Positions 42,019 through 51,749 of a DNA stretch of 57,350 nt are shown piece after piece; the first letter of the stretch is position 1, and every line of letters starts with the position of its first letter. The notes beneath the pieces were generated by a model. That model was given only the letters and a program-made list of their open reading frames with translations, ran no database searches and was not told the origin of the DNA. Location of the stretch: positions 1 through 57,350 of the forward strand of contig JBAXTU010000005.1 in NCBI GenBank assembly GCA_037130015.1, read 5' to 3'. The translations under genes were made by a program, and so were the position numbers. This DNA is from JBAXTU01 sp037130015. Lineage in GTDB: Bacteria; Patescibacteriota; Patescibacteriia; 2-01-FULL-39-33.

Positions 42019-42228
42019 CTATTTTCTTTTTTTAATTTTTTTTACTTTGATTTTAATTTGATGAGCATAAACAAATTTTACAAAATCACGCTCAAAAATC
42101 CGATAAGTGCGCTGACCCACGGAGCTGACCGGCAAATCACCGGCGTCAATCCAACGATAAACCGTCTTGAGGGAAACCCCAAGGCGTTTGGACACATTAT
42201 TCATTGTAAGCAGATCAAAATCCGCCAT
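42019..42228 (-). CDS. Excisionase/MerR-like HTH protein heading the second surface operon
   Basis: A 69-residue paralog of the protein at 36748. LLTMNNVSKRLGVSLKTVYR is the HTH and GDLPVSSVGQRTYRIFERD the wing; the tail is strongly basic (KIKVKKIKKRK). The ATG at 42228 is preferred to the upstream TTG at 42246. Its stop lies one base before the next gene's ATG, the same arrangement as in the giant-fibre operon. A promoter lies at 42266-42295 and a shared operator-like motif at 42350-42364. Autoregulation and control of the surface genes are inferred. Confidence 0.88.
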   Translation of the reverse strand: MADFDLLTMNNVSKRLGVSLKTVYRWIDAGDLPVSSVGQRTYRIFERDFVKFVYAHQIKIKVKKIKKRK

Positions 42229-42265
42229 AAGATTATTTATCCACAAATAAATATTACTTAATTAC

Positions 42266-42295
42266 ATTATAGCAAATTTTGTCTATTCAAGTCAA
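42266..42295 (-). promoter_or_regulatory. Promoter of the second surface operon
   Basis: TTGACT, 18-base spacer, TATAAT with extended TGC; the leader is about 31 bases and contains TTGTGGATAAA. AATAGAC occurs twice around the -35, about 20 bases apart. Confidence 0.7.
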
Positions 42296-42349
42296 GTTAA
42301 GTCTATTTATTTATATTTAAATATATTTATATACTTTTATAATACTGTA

Positions 42350-42364
42350 TGTCTGTTTATGTCC
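42350..42364 (-). promoter_or_regulatory. Candidate operator GGACA-N5-AGACA (copy 2)
   Basis: Same half-sites and spacing as 37230-37244. It lies about 55 bases upstream of the -35. Confidence 0.4.
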
Positions 42365-42380
42365 TATTAGCCAAAGGCGC

Positions 42381-42418
42381 AAAAAATCCCCTATCGCCGA
42401 AGCGACAAGGGATTTTTT
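42381..42418. terminator. Bidirectional-looking terminator after the 83-residue gene
   Basis: AAAAAATCCC and GGGATTTTTT close a stem with an inner TCGC/GCGA pair around a short loop. It separates the rpo region from the surface operons. Confidence 0.8.
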
Positions 42419-42453
42419 AAATTTTCTTTTATCTATATAAATTTTAACCTAAT

Positions 42454-42705
42454 TTATTTTTTAAACATTTTTGGTACAAACCTATCTACTACTAATGCAC
42501 ATATAATACCTAAAAATGCAAAAGCAATTTGACGAGTATTATCTATAAGATGAAGAGAGGCGGCTGCAAGAAGACCATTAACAAATGAAATAATTATAAA
42601 GAGTGCTGCTATAAAAATAAAATATGGAATAAAAAATAAAATAACAGAAACCAATCCCCTTATAAAACCTTTAAAATATTTTTTTAATTCATTTTTTGAT
42701 ACCAT
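42454..42705 (-). CDS. Small membrane protein, unknown function (83 aa)
   Basis: Two hydrophobic segments (about residues 18-42 and 58-76) lie between a basic N-terminus (KNELKKYFKG) and a basic end (DRFVPKMFKK). I do not recognise a family. It has its own promoter (TTGACG, 18 bases, TATAAT, at 42738-42767) and its own terminator, and is separated from rpoC by another terminator. It is therefore an independent gene, not part of the rpoBC operon. Confidence 0.75.
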   Translation of the reverse strand: MVSKNELKKYFKGFIRGLVSVILFFIPYFIFIAALFIIISFVNGLLAAASLHLIDNTRQIAFAFLGIICALVVDRFVPKMFKK

Positions 42706-42737
42706 AAATTTATTTTTTATAATAAGCTATCCTAATT

Positions 42738-42767
42738 ATTATAAAACTTATTAAGACAAAGCGTCAA
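42738..42767 (-). promoter_or_regulatory. Promoter of the 83-residue gene
   Basis: TTGACG, 18-base spacer, TATAAT on the minus strand. Confidence 0.6.
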
Positions 42768-42774
42768 ATATTAG

Positions 42775-42806
42775 CAAAAAAGAGACCCATCACGGGCCTC
42801 TTTTTT
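42775..42806 (-). terminator. Terminator of rpoBC
   Basis: AAAAAAGAGGCCC pairs with GGGTCTCTTTTTT around GTGAT, with T tracts on both sides. Confidence 0.85.
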
Positions 42807-42834
42807 GTTTCCCTTTTCTTATTCTTAATCGAGG

Positions 42835-45800
42835 TTATTTCTTTTTAAAACCAGTTCCAGCTGGAATGAGTCGGCCGATAATAATGTTTTCTTTGAGACC
42901 ATGTAAATCATCAGTGCGTCCGGTAATAGAAGCATCAATGAGCACTTTGGCAGTCTCTTGGAAAGAGGCGGCAGCCAACCAACTTCTGGTGGACAAAGAA
43001 ACTTTGGTAATACCGAGCAATAATCTTTCGTATTCAGCTTGTTTCTTGCTAGTGCCTTTAATGGCTTCATTGGCATTACTCAAATCAATATATTCTACCA
43101 CTTCACCAGGCATAAAATCAGTATCACCAGAATCCTTAATATACACCTTGGAGAACATTTGGCGCACAATAACTTCCACATGTTTGTCATTCAATTTTTG
43201 ACCTTGTGAGAAATAAATATGCTGAATTTCGCGCATAATATATTTCTGAGTGAATTCTTGTCCTTTAAGTTCATAAATCTGATGCAAATCAAGACTGCCT
43301 TCAGTGAGCTGATCACCAGCTTTCACTTCTTCACCGTCTTTAACCAAAATTGAACTGGAATACGGCACAGCATATTCTTTGACAGCTAATTCGTCTTTAA
43401 GAATCATAATAGATTCTTCTTCCAAACGAACACGACCAGCGGCCGGGCTAGGAATGCCATTACCTTTACTATCAATAAACAAAACTTGTTCGGCTTGCAC
43501 CATAGCGCCGTCTTTGACTTCAATTTTAATCTTGTCTTTTTTGGCAGGCAAGCTGACTTTTTTCTCAACAATTTGTTGATAGCTGAGTTGTAAAATACGA
43601 TCTCTGGCCGAAGTGGTGACCACGGTGCGACCCTTGGCGTCTTTGAATTCTCTTTGGCCTTCTTTAATATTAATAAGTCCATCAACTTCAGCCACAATAG
43701 CTTTATTTTTTGGCGTACGGCCTTCAAAAATTTCTTCAACACGTGGCAAACCTTGAGTGATATCACCTTCAGAAGCCACACCACCAGTATGGAAGGTTCT
43801 CATAGTCAGCTGAGTGCCAGGTTCACCGACTGATTGGGCGGCAATAATACCCACAGCTGTTCCAATATTTACTAATTTATTATATGACAAATCATAACCA
43901 TAACATTTTTTACAAATACCGTCGTTGTGTTTGCAAGTTAAGGCAGAACGGATGACAACTTTTTCCAAATCCAATTCTTTGATTTTGGGTGCAGTCTCTT
44001 CAGTGACCATTTCACCTTTGGCCACAACCATTTTGCCTTTTTCATCTTTAATATCTTCAACCAAATAGCGTCCGATAATTCTTTCAGCAATACCGCCACC
44101 CATAATTTCACTTTCTTTCTTGGTGAGGGTTAGGCCTTGATCATCACCGCAATCTTCAATATTGATGACCACTTCTTGAGCCACATCAACCAAACGACGA
44201 GTCAAATAACCAGCCGAAGAAGTACGAAGAGCCGTATCTGTAAGACCTTTTCTAGCACCATGAGTGGAAATGAAAAATTCCAACACATCAAAACCTTTTT
44301 TGAAATTACTCTTGACCGGCAATTCAATAACTTCATAAGCCGGGTTGACCACCGGGCCTTTCATGCCGATCATTTGAGATAATTGACCCCAAGTACCGCG
44401 AGCGCCAGAATCAACCATGGCATAAATCGGATTGCCAGGCTTGAGAGAAACTTTAACTTTTTCCAAAATTTTATTATTCACGCCCAACCACATTTCCACG
44501 ATTTTTTCATGGCGTTCATCTTCGGTCAAAAGTCCCATTTGATATTGTTGTTCAATCACATCCAAATCTTTGTTGCCTTGAGCAATGAATTCTTCACGGC
44601 CTTCAACGGTCGGCAAATCATCCATACCAAAAGATTGAGCGCTATGAGTGAGATAACGGAAACCAAGATTTTTCAGATCATCAAGCACACGCACGGTTTC
44701 TTCGGTGCCAAAATGATAAAGCACTTCGCTCAAAATTTTTGATAAAGCTTTTTTGCCAACTTGCTGGTTAGCAAATTCATAATCAGCCGGCAAAATTTGA
44801 TTGAACAAAATACGTCCTAAACAAGTCTCAATTATTTCCGGCTTATTTTTCTTGCCTTTTTTAGTTGAATCTTTTTGATATCTAATTTTTATTTTATCCT
44901 GATAACTAATAAGTCCTTTTTCTTTGGCCAGCATGGCTTCATTAACCGAAGAAAATAATCTAGGGCTGTCATTTTCTTTTAGAGTGGTCAAATAATAAGA
45001 ACCCCAAACAATATCTTGAGCCGGAGTGACGACCGGTTGACCATGAGCTGGTTTGAGTAAATTTTTGGTGGACAACATCAAATCTCTGGCTTCGTTTCTG
45101 GCACCTTCAGTCAGTGGCACATGCACAGCCATTTGATCGCCGTCAAAGTCAGCATTAAAAGCGGCGCAAACCAAAGGATGAATTTGCAAAGCCTTGCCTT
45201 CAATCAAAATCGGTCTGAAAGCTTGAATACCTAAACGATGAAGTGTAGGAGCGCGGTTCAACATGACAAAAGCGTCTTTGACCACTTCTTCAAGCAAATC
45301 CCAAATCTCGCTATGACCGGCTTCAATATAACGATTGGCACTGCGAACATTATGCACTAGGCCACGGCCGATTAATTTAGAAATAATAAATGGTTTAAAA
45401 AGTTCCAAAGCCATAATTTTTGGCAGACCGCATTGATCCATGCGAAGTTCCGGACCAACCACAATGACGCTACGGCCAGAATAGTCAATACGCTTACCGA
45501 GCAAATTTTGGCGGAAACGTCCTTGCTTGCCTTTTAACATATCAGCCAAGGATTTAAGCATGCGTTTTTGGCCGGTGGAAGCGACCACGGTTTTGCCATG
45601 TCTGGCATTGTTGTCAATCAAAGAATCAACCGCTTCTTGCAACATGCGTTTTTCATTTCTAGTAATAACTTCTGGCGCATTAAGCTCCATGAGTTGTTTC
45701 AAACGATTATTGCGATTAATAACACGGCGATACAAATCATTCAAATCAGAAGTGGCAAAACGTCCGCCATCAAGCGGAACCATCGGACGCAAATCAGGAG

Positions 45801-46719
45801 GAATCACTGGCACAGTTTGCATAATCATCCATTCGGGACGGATATTATTTTTCATGAGATGACTAAAAAATTTAGCGCGACGGATCATACGTTCTCTTTT
45901 GGCGCCAGTAGCATCAATGATTTGTTTTTCCAATTCTTTGACAGTGCGAGGCATGTCAATCAAAGCTAAAAGTTCACGCACAGCTTCGGCGCCGGTGCCG
46001 GCTTCAAAAATATGGCCATACTTCATGGACAGGTCATGAAAAATATGTTCGGAAATAATTTTGAGTGGTTTTAATTCTTTGAGTTCGGTTTCAGCCGTAT
46101 CCAAAGTAAGTTCCAATTCTTTTAATTTTTCTTCTTTTTGTTTGATAATCTTGTTCACTTCATCTTCACTTTTAGTAGCCTCCTGAGCTTGCGCAATTTT
46201 GCGATCAAATTCATTTTCTATTTGCTTGCGATATTGTTTGTACTCAGTTCGTAATTGATTTAGAGTTTCAACTTTTAGATCTTCATTGACGGAAGTCACT
46301 ACAAAGCTGGCAAAATAAACAACTCGCTCCAAAGCTTGAATAGAAACATCAAGCGCCAAACCGATACGGCTAGGCACGCCACGCAAAAACCAAATATGAG
46401 CGACTGGCGCGCACAAATCAATGTGGCCCATGCGTTCACGGCGGACAATAGCGCGAGTCACTTCTACGCCACACTTGTCGCAGACAATACCTTTGTATCT
46501 GATTTTTTTATACTTGCCACAATAGCATTCCCAATCTTTGATTGGACCAAAAATGCGTTCGCAAAACAAACCATCACGCTCTGGTTTTTGCGTACGGTAA
46601 TTGATAGTCTCCGGCTTCAAGACTTCGCCGTGTGACCAACGATGGATATCATCGGGCGAGGCCAGACGCAAACGGATAGCTTCAAAAATAGGGCTGGCTT
46701 CTTTTTCGGGAGTGAACAT
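42835..46719 (-). CDS. rpoC: RNA polymerase beta' subunit
   Basis: The catalytic magnesium loop NADFDGDQMAVH (near residue 525) is intact. The N-terminal zinc ribbon CYCGKYKKIRYKGIVCDKCG lies near residue 65, and the second zinc site (CKHNDGICKKCYG) is in the C-terminal part. The trigger-loop region GEPGTQLTMRTFHTGG is conserved. At 1294 residues it is full length, with a coiled-coil insert (about 150-225) typical of the clamp. It follows rpoB by 38 bases and ends in a strong terminator. Confidence 0.98.
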   Translation of the reverse strand: MFTPEKEASPIFEAIRLRLASPDDIHRWSHGEVLKPETINYRTQKPERDGLFCERIFGPIKDWECYCGKYKKIRYKGIVCDKCGVEVTRAIVRRERMGHIDLCAPVAHIWFLRGVPSRIGLALDVSIQALERVVYFASFVVTSVNEDLKVETLNQLRTEYKQYRKQIENEFDRKIAQAQEATKSEDEVNKIIKQKEEKLKELELTLDTAETELKELKPLKIISEHIFHDLSMKYGHIFEAGTGAEAVRELLALIDMPRTVKELEKQIIDATGAKRERMIRRAKFFSHLMKNNIRPEWMIMQTVPVIPPDLRPMVPLDGGRFATSDLNDLYRRVINRNNRLKQLMELNAPEVITRNEKRMLQEAVDSLIDNNARHGKTVVASTGQKRMLKSLADMLKGKQGRFRQNLLGKRIDYSGRSVIVVGPELRMDQCGLPKIMALELFKPFIISKLIGRGLVHNVRSANRYIEAGHSEIWDLLEEVVKDAFVMLNRAPTLHRLGIQAFRPILIEGKALQIHPLVCAAFNADFDGDQMAVHVPLTEGARNEARDLMLSTKNLLKPAHGQPVVTPAQDIVWGSYYLTTLKENDSPRLFSSVNEAMLAKEKGLISYQDKIKIRYQKDSTKKGKKNKPEIIETCLGRILFNQILPADYEFANQQVGKKALSKILSEVLYHFGTEETVRVLDDLKNLGFRYLTHSAQSFGMDDLPTVEGREEFIAQGNKDLDVIEQQYQMGLLTEDERHEKIVEMWLGVNNKILEKVKVSLKPGNPIYAMVDSGARGTWGQLSQMIGMKGPVVNPAYEVIELPVKSNFKKGFDVLEFFISTHGARKGLTDTALRTSSAGYLTRRLVDVAQEVVINIEDCGDDQGLTLTKKESEIMGGGIAERIIGRYLVEDIKDEKGKMVVAKGEMVTEETAPKIKELDLEKVVIRSALTCKHNDGICKKCYGYDLSYNKLVNIGTAVGIIAAQSVGEPGTQLTMRTFHTGGVASEGDITQGLPRVEEIFEGRTPKNKAIVAEVDGLINIKEGQREFKDAKGRTVVTTSARDRILQLSYQQIVEKKVSLPAKKDKIKIEVKDGAMVQAEQVLFIDSKGNGIPSPAAGRVRLEEESIMILKDELAVKEYAVPYSSSILVKDGEEVKAGDQLTEGSLDLHQIYELKGQEFTQKYIMREIQHIYFSQGQKLNDKHVEVIVRQMFSKVYIKDSGDTDFMPGEVVEYIDLSNANEAIKGTSKKQAEYERLLLGITKVSLSTRSWLAAASFQETAKVLIDASITGRTDDLHGLKENIIIGRLIPAGTGFKKK

Positions 46720-46757
46720 AAATTAAAATATTTTAATCAAAATAGTTAATTAAAAAA

Positions 46758-49700
46758 TTAATCTTGATTTCTTTGGCGACGGCTGGCATTTTCATCAGGA
46801 ATTTCAGACTTGGTATCGGTGTCCAATACCTTGCCTTCTCCGCTGAGCAATTCTACATTCAGGCCAAGGCCTTTGAGCTCTCGCACCAAAACATTAAAAC
46901 TTTCTGGCACATTAATATTGGTAATTGGTTCACCTTTAATAATAGCTTCGTAAGTTTTGCTACGGCCAACCACATCATCTGATTTGATGGTCAAAATTTC
47001 TTGCAAAGTATGAGCTGCACCATAAGCTTCAAGCGCCCACACTTCCATTTCACCAAATCTTTGTCCGCCAAATTGAGCTTTACCACCCAAAGGTTGTTGA
47101 GTGATGAGCGAGTATGGACCGATTGAACGTTGATGGATTTTATCTTCAACCAAATGATTAAGCTTTAACATATACACATAACCCACGGTGCTTTTGTTAT
47201 CAAATTTATCACCAGTACGGCCATCATAAAGCTGAATACGGCCATCAGGACTAAACCCGGCGCGTTCCAATTCTTCACGAATTTTGGCTTCAGATGTACC
47301 GTCAAAAACCGGAGTCATGACTTTATAATTTAATTTTTGTGCAGCTAGTCCCAAATGAGTTTCTAGCACTTGTCCCAAATTCATACGAGAGACAATACCA
47401 AGAGGAGACAAAACAATATCAACTGGCGTGCCATCTTCCAAGTGAGGCAAATCTTCAACTGGAACAACTTTGGAAATGACACCTTTGTTGCCATGACGGC
47501 CGGCCATTTTGTCGCCGACTTGCACTTTACGCAAACTGGCCACAGTCACCTGCACCATTTTGATCATACCAGCAGACATCTTATCGCCATTCTCGCGAGA
47601 GAAAATTTTGATATTAATAACTTTACCAGATGATCCATGTTCCAAATATAAAGATGAGTCACGCACGTCTCTGGCCTTTTCACCAAAGATAGCGCGCAAT
47701 AATTTTTCTTCAGCTGATAATTCGGTTTCACCTTTAGGTGTAATTTTTCCAACCAAAATATCACCGGAGCGTACATTAGCGCCGATGCGAATAACACCTT
47801 CTTCATCAAGGTCTTTTAATTTTTCTTCGCTAACATTTGGAATATCAGAAGTGACAACTTCCGGACCGAGCTTGGTCTCACGCACTTCACAAGTATAATT
47901 TTCAATATGAATAGATGAATATCTGTCATTTTGAATTAATCTTTCAGAAAGAATAATAGCATCTTCATAGTTATAACCTTTCCAAGGCATGAAAGCCACC
48001 AAAATATTTTGACCCAAAGCTAATTCGCCATGATCAGTGGAAGGGCCGTCAGCCAAGATATCGCCTTTTTTAACTTTAGCACCTTTGGGAATAATTGGTT
48101 TTTGATTGATGCAAGTGGAAGCGTTTGATCTAACAAATTTATTCAAATGATAAGAATCAACTTTGCCATTCTTGTTCATGAGTTCAATTTTGTCGCCAGA
48201 TACTGTGATGACTTCGCCTTCTTCTTTGGCCAAAATCACATGACCAGAATCACGAGCCGCTTTGCTTTCCATGCCAGTACCAACAAATGGCGCTTGCGGA
48301 CGAATGCAAGACACGGCTTGACGTTGCATGTTCGTACCCATAAGAGCGCGGACACCATCATCATGTTCCAAAAATGGAATAAGCGAAGTGGCCACAGATA
48401 CAATTTGATTTGAAGCCACATCCATATAATCAATATTTTCAACTGCGGTCATAGTTGGATTTAACTTCACGCGAGCTTCAACTTTTTCACGCAAAAAATA
48501 TCCATTTTCATCTGTTTCAACAGTTGATGGAGTAGTGGTAGTACGGCTTTCTTCAAAAGCGTCTAAATAAACAATTTCATCTGACACGCGTGGCTTGCCA
48601 TTTTCATCTTTAACAATTTTATGATAAGGCGCTTCAATAAATCCATAATCATTCACCCTGGCAAAACTGGATAAATGACCGACCAAACCAATATTTGGTC
48701 CTTCAGGTGTGGCGATAGGACAAATACGGCCATAGTGAGTTTGATGCACATCACGAACTTCAAAACCGGCGCGTTCTCTGGACAAGCCTCCTGGACCCAT
48801 AGCTGACAAACGGCGTTTGTGTTCAAGCTCAGCCAACGGATTGACTTGATCCATGAATTGCGACAATTGAGATGACATAAAAAACTCCTTGACCGCGCTG
48901 ATCACTGGACGAGCATTGATCAATTTATTTGGCGTGAGTGAAGTAATATCAAGCGTGCTCATTCTATCTTTGATGATACGTTCCATTCTAGCCAAACCGA
49001 TACGGAATTTATTCTGCACCAATTCACCCACAGCGCGAATGCGACGATTGCCCAAATGATCAATATCATCAGCAGCTTCTTGAGTAATATTTAATCTGAT
49101 AATTTCTTTGATAATATTTATAATATCATCTTTCAACAAAACACGATTTTCTTTGGTGATCGGAATATTTTGTTCAAATCTTTGATTAAGTTTGTATCTG
49201 CCAACACGGCCAAAATCATAACGCGAAAAATTGAAAAACATATTGTCTATCAATTGTTTGGCATTATCAGGCGCGGCCAAATCTCCTGGACGAATACGTT
49301 TGTAAACTTCAATCAAACCGTCAGCTTCGTTTTCGGCTGAATCTTTTTTCAAAGTGGCTTCAATATATTTCAGATCCGGATTAATATCAGAATCTTTAAA
49401 CAAATCCAAAATCTGTTCATCGGTCGCAAAACCAAAAGCGCGCAAAAGTGAAGTGGCGGCTACTTTTCTTTTTCTATCTATTTTCACCCAAATCACGCCA
49501 TTGCCATCAGTTTCAAATTCCAACCATGAACCACGGTTAGGAATAACTTTAGCGCCATAAATTTTTCTTCCCAAATTAACTTGATTGGTAAAAAACACGC
49601 CAGGTGAACGGATAAGTTGGGAGACAACCACTCTTTCAATGCCATTAACAATAAAAGTACCGCGGTCAGTCATGAGCGGATAGTCGCCTAAATAAATTTC

Positions 49701-50024
49701 TTGTTCTACTGATTGTCCTGTTTTTTTATTACTCAATCGCACATTGACTCTTAATGGCGCTTCATAAGTAATATTTTTTTCTTTACTATCCACTTCGTCA
49801 AACTTTGGTTCATCAAGAAAATATTCGCCAAAATGCACTTCCAAATCACGGCCAATAAAATCAGTGATGGGCGAAAACTCTTCAAACAGTTAAACTAAGC
49901 CCTCATCCCAAAACCATTTATAAGATTTCTTTTGCAATTCTATTAAGTCTGGCAATTCCACAAATTTTGTTTTGTTGGAAAAGCAAACACGCTCTCCATT
50001 TAAGTGTTTGTTTTGTTGAGACAT
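46758..50024 (-). CDS. rpoB: RNA polymerase beta subunit, with an in-frame stop at codon 45
   Basis: The long open part (46758-49889) carries all beta-subunit landmarks. These include GTFIVNGIERVVVSQLIRSP, the rifampicin region SQFMDQVNPLAELEHKRRLSA, GRICPIATPEGPNIGL and GDKMAGRHGNKGVISK, each cited in part. Its first residues, however, fall in the middle of the beta N-terminus. Upstream in the same frame, from an ATG at 50024 with TGAGGT before it, are residues that complete the family pattern: LPDLIELQKKSYKWFWDEGLV, then TAA (49890-49892), then LFEEFSPITDFIGRD. The stop replaces a codon where relatives have a charged residue, and one base change from GAA would give it. Sequencing error, a real lesion, or restart downstream are the options. 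The uninterrupted frame alone would start at a TTG at 49844 (1028 aa). Confidence 0.93.
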
Positions 50025-50258
50025 AAAAAAGACCTCATTTCATCATTTCTCCCTTCTTGGCTCAAGAAATAAGCACAAAAATAGAAAAAGGAAACGAGTT
50101 TTAATGATTTAAAATTGTTTTAATTGTTGACCCACTTATAGTCGATTTATGGGTTATACGGTTATACCAATTTAAATCAATCTTGACATAAGATTGAAAT
50201 ATTTTGAAAAAAATTTGCAATTTTTCAAAAAACTGTCAAGTACAATAGAAAAACGATT
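50025..50258 (-). promoter_or_regulatory. Long rpoB leader
   Basis: The stretch between the predicted transcription start and the rpoB ATG, about 234 bases, holds no tRNA or long frame. It contains a possible hairpin closed by ACCCA/TGGGT (near 50128-50153). A strong GGGAG is followed by the three-codon frame ATG-ATG-AAA-TGA, whose TGA overlaps rpoB's own ribosome binding site. Confidence 0.4.
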
Positions 50259-50264
50259 AACTTT

Positions 50265-50293
50265 ATATTAACATTAAGAGGTGCAAAAGTCAA
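50265..50293 (-). promoter_or_regulatory. Promoter of rpoBC
   Basis: TTGACT, 17-base spacer, TAATAT with extended TGT on the minus strand. A second -35-like TTGACA lies at 50234-50239 without a good -10. Confidence 0.65.
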
Positions 50294-50331
50294 GAGAAAA
50301 AGCAAAAACAATATAAAATGTCAAATATAAT

Positions 50332-50356
50332 TAAAAAAATGGCTAAATATAGCCAT
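50332..50356 (-). terminator. Terminator of the ileS-to-murE-like operon
   Basis: ATGGCT and AGCCAT pair around ATATTT, followed on the minus strand by seven T. Confidence 0.7.
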
Positions 50357-50406
50357 AAAAAGTAAAAATATTGTTATTTAAAAAAATGAAAAAAATATAC
50401 TTTTTT

Positions 50407-51747
50407 CTAACTTATCCGAAACTTATCCCCAGAAATCAATTCTTGGGCCAGTTCTCTAGCCACTTGACGTTCATCCCAAGGTATTTTGCAGTTATTTTTA
50501 ATACAAATAGCCTGTTCACAACCTTTGCCAGTCAGAAGCACTAGATCATCTTTTTTTGCTAAATTTAAAGCATATTTAATAGCCTCACGGCGATCCTGAA
50601 TCTTCCAAAGATTACTTCCCTCTTGCTTGCCATAACTAACGGCGCCACTGGCCACACGGTTTATTATTTCCATGGGTTCATCATCATATGGGTCTTCATT
50701 AGTCACCACGATAAAATCTGCGTTTTGAGCGACTAAATTGCCCATAATTGACTGACGCCCCACATCACGGCCACCACCACAAGAACCCAAAACATGAATT
50801 ATTCGGCCATCAGTAGACAAAATATGATGATTTTTAATGGTTTGATACAATTGTTTGAGCCCTTCTGGCTCTGGCGCATAATCCACTAGAATTTTAAATG
50901 GCTGGCCAACATTAATAAATTCCATACGTCCGGGCACTAAATCTGTTTTTTCCAAAGCTTTTTTACAAATATCTAGTGACACTTCTTGAGAGAGAGCTAC
51001 GGCCATACCTGACAGTGAGTTATAAACATTAAATTTACCAAATAATTTAAGATCAAAATTTGTATTATTTACTACAAAAGAAACTCCATTAGAATTGAAC
51101 TCTATATTTTTTGCTTGGAGCTGGTTATCTCTTGAATTTATACCAAAAATAATTTTTTCATCAGCTTTAAAATTTAAAAAATCTTTAGCATACTCATCAT
51201 CACCATTAACCGCGATTACTTTTTTAATTTTTTTATTATTTATAATTTTATATTTTTGTTCTGACAGATGCTGGAATAATTTTAGTTTGGCTTTTTTATA
51301 ATTATCAAAACCACCATGCGCTTCTATGTGTTCAGGAGTGAGATTAGTAAAAACAACAACGTCATAATTTATACCCAAGTGCCTGAATTGTTCTACGCCT
51401 TGAGATGAAGTTTCAATTACCACATACTGACAGCCGGCGCTAACCATTTGGGATAACATTTTTTGAAGTTGAAAACGGCCGAGCATGGTCATTTTTTTAT
51501 CATTCAACCATTCTTTGTCCGCTATTTTAAAAATAGCCGTGGAGGTAGCACCAACTTTGTATCCAGCTTCTTCTAAAATTTTAGAAATTAAAATAGTGGT
51601 AGTGGATTTGCCATTAGTGCCAGTAATACCAATCACAATCATTTTTTCTGATGGCCGGCCATAAACATACGAAGCCAAAATCGCCAACACTTTGTGGTAT
51701 TGGTTTAAAATATTTTGCGGGATTATTTTTTTTAAAAATGATTTCAT
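50407..51747 (-). CDS. MurE-like Mur ligase (N-terminally short)
   Basis: ATP-dependent amino-acid ligase of the Mur family, likely adding the third peptide residue to UDP-MurNAc-dipeptide. The ATP loop is GITGTNGKSTTT (about residues 38-50). TSSQGVEQFR, NLTPEHIEAHGG and YKKAKLKLFQHL (with the likely carbamylated Lys) follow. The C-terminal segments are VDYAPEPEGL, GSCGGGRDVG and LLTGKGCEQ. In MurE the DNPR motif marks diaminopimelate specificity; here it reads EDPYDDEP, so the amino acid added is uncertain. At 446 residues it lacks most of the usual N-terminal UDP-binding domain. It starts 2 bases after ruvA. Confidence 0.85.
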   Translation of the reverse strand: MKSFLKKIIPQNILNQYHKVLAILASYVYGRPSEKMIVIGITGTNGKSTTTILISKILEEAGYKVGATSTAIFKIADKEWLNDKKMTMLGRFQLQKMLSQMVSAGCQYVVIETSSQGVEQFRHLGINYDVVVFTNLTPEHIEAHGGFDNYKKAKLKLFQHLSEQKYKIINNKKIKKVIAVNGDDEYAKDFLNFKADEKIIFGINSRDNQLQAKNIEFNSNGVSFVVNNTNFDLKLFGKFNVYNSLSGMAVALSQEVSLDICKKALEKTDLVPGRMEFINVGQPFKILVDYAPEPEGLKQLYQTIKNHHILSTDGRIIHVLGSCGGGRDVGRQSIMGNLVAQNADFIVVTNEDPYDDEPMEIINRVASGAVSYGKQEGSNLWKIQDRREAIKYALNLAKKDDLVLLTGKGCEQAICIKNNCKIPWDERQVARELAQELISGDKFRIS

Positions 51748-51749
51748 AT

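Noticed and set aside
612..42245. DnaA-box-like TTATNCACA sequences at 612-620 (minus), 37008-37016 and 42237-42245, near surface genes
   Set aside because: Roughly four such matches are expected by chance in a window of this size and base composition, and another lies inside a coding region at 5024-5032. No dnaA, dnaN or box cluster is present, so I do not call an origin.
43404..43784. Long overlapping frames inside rpoC, rpoB and the giant fibre gene
   Set aside because: They are shadows of the real coding frames, without family motifs or ribosome binding sites.
49844..49892. A frameshift in rpoB
   Set aside because: The frame is the same on both sides of the TAA; the anomaly is a nonsense codon, not a shift.
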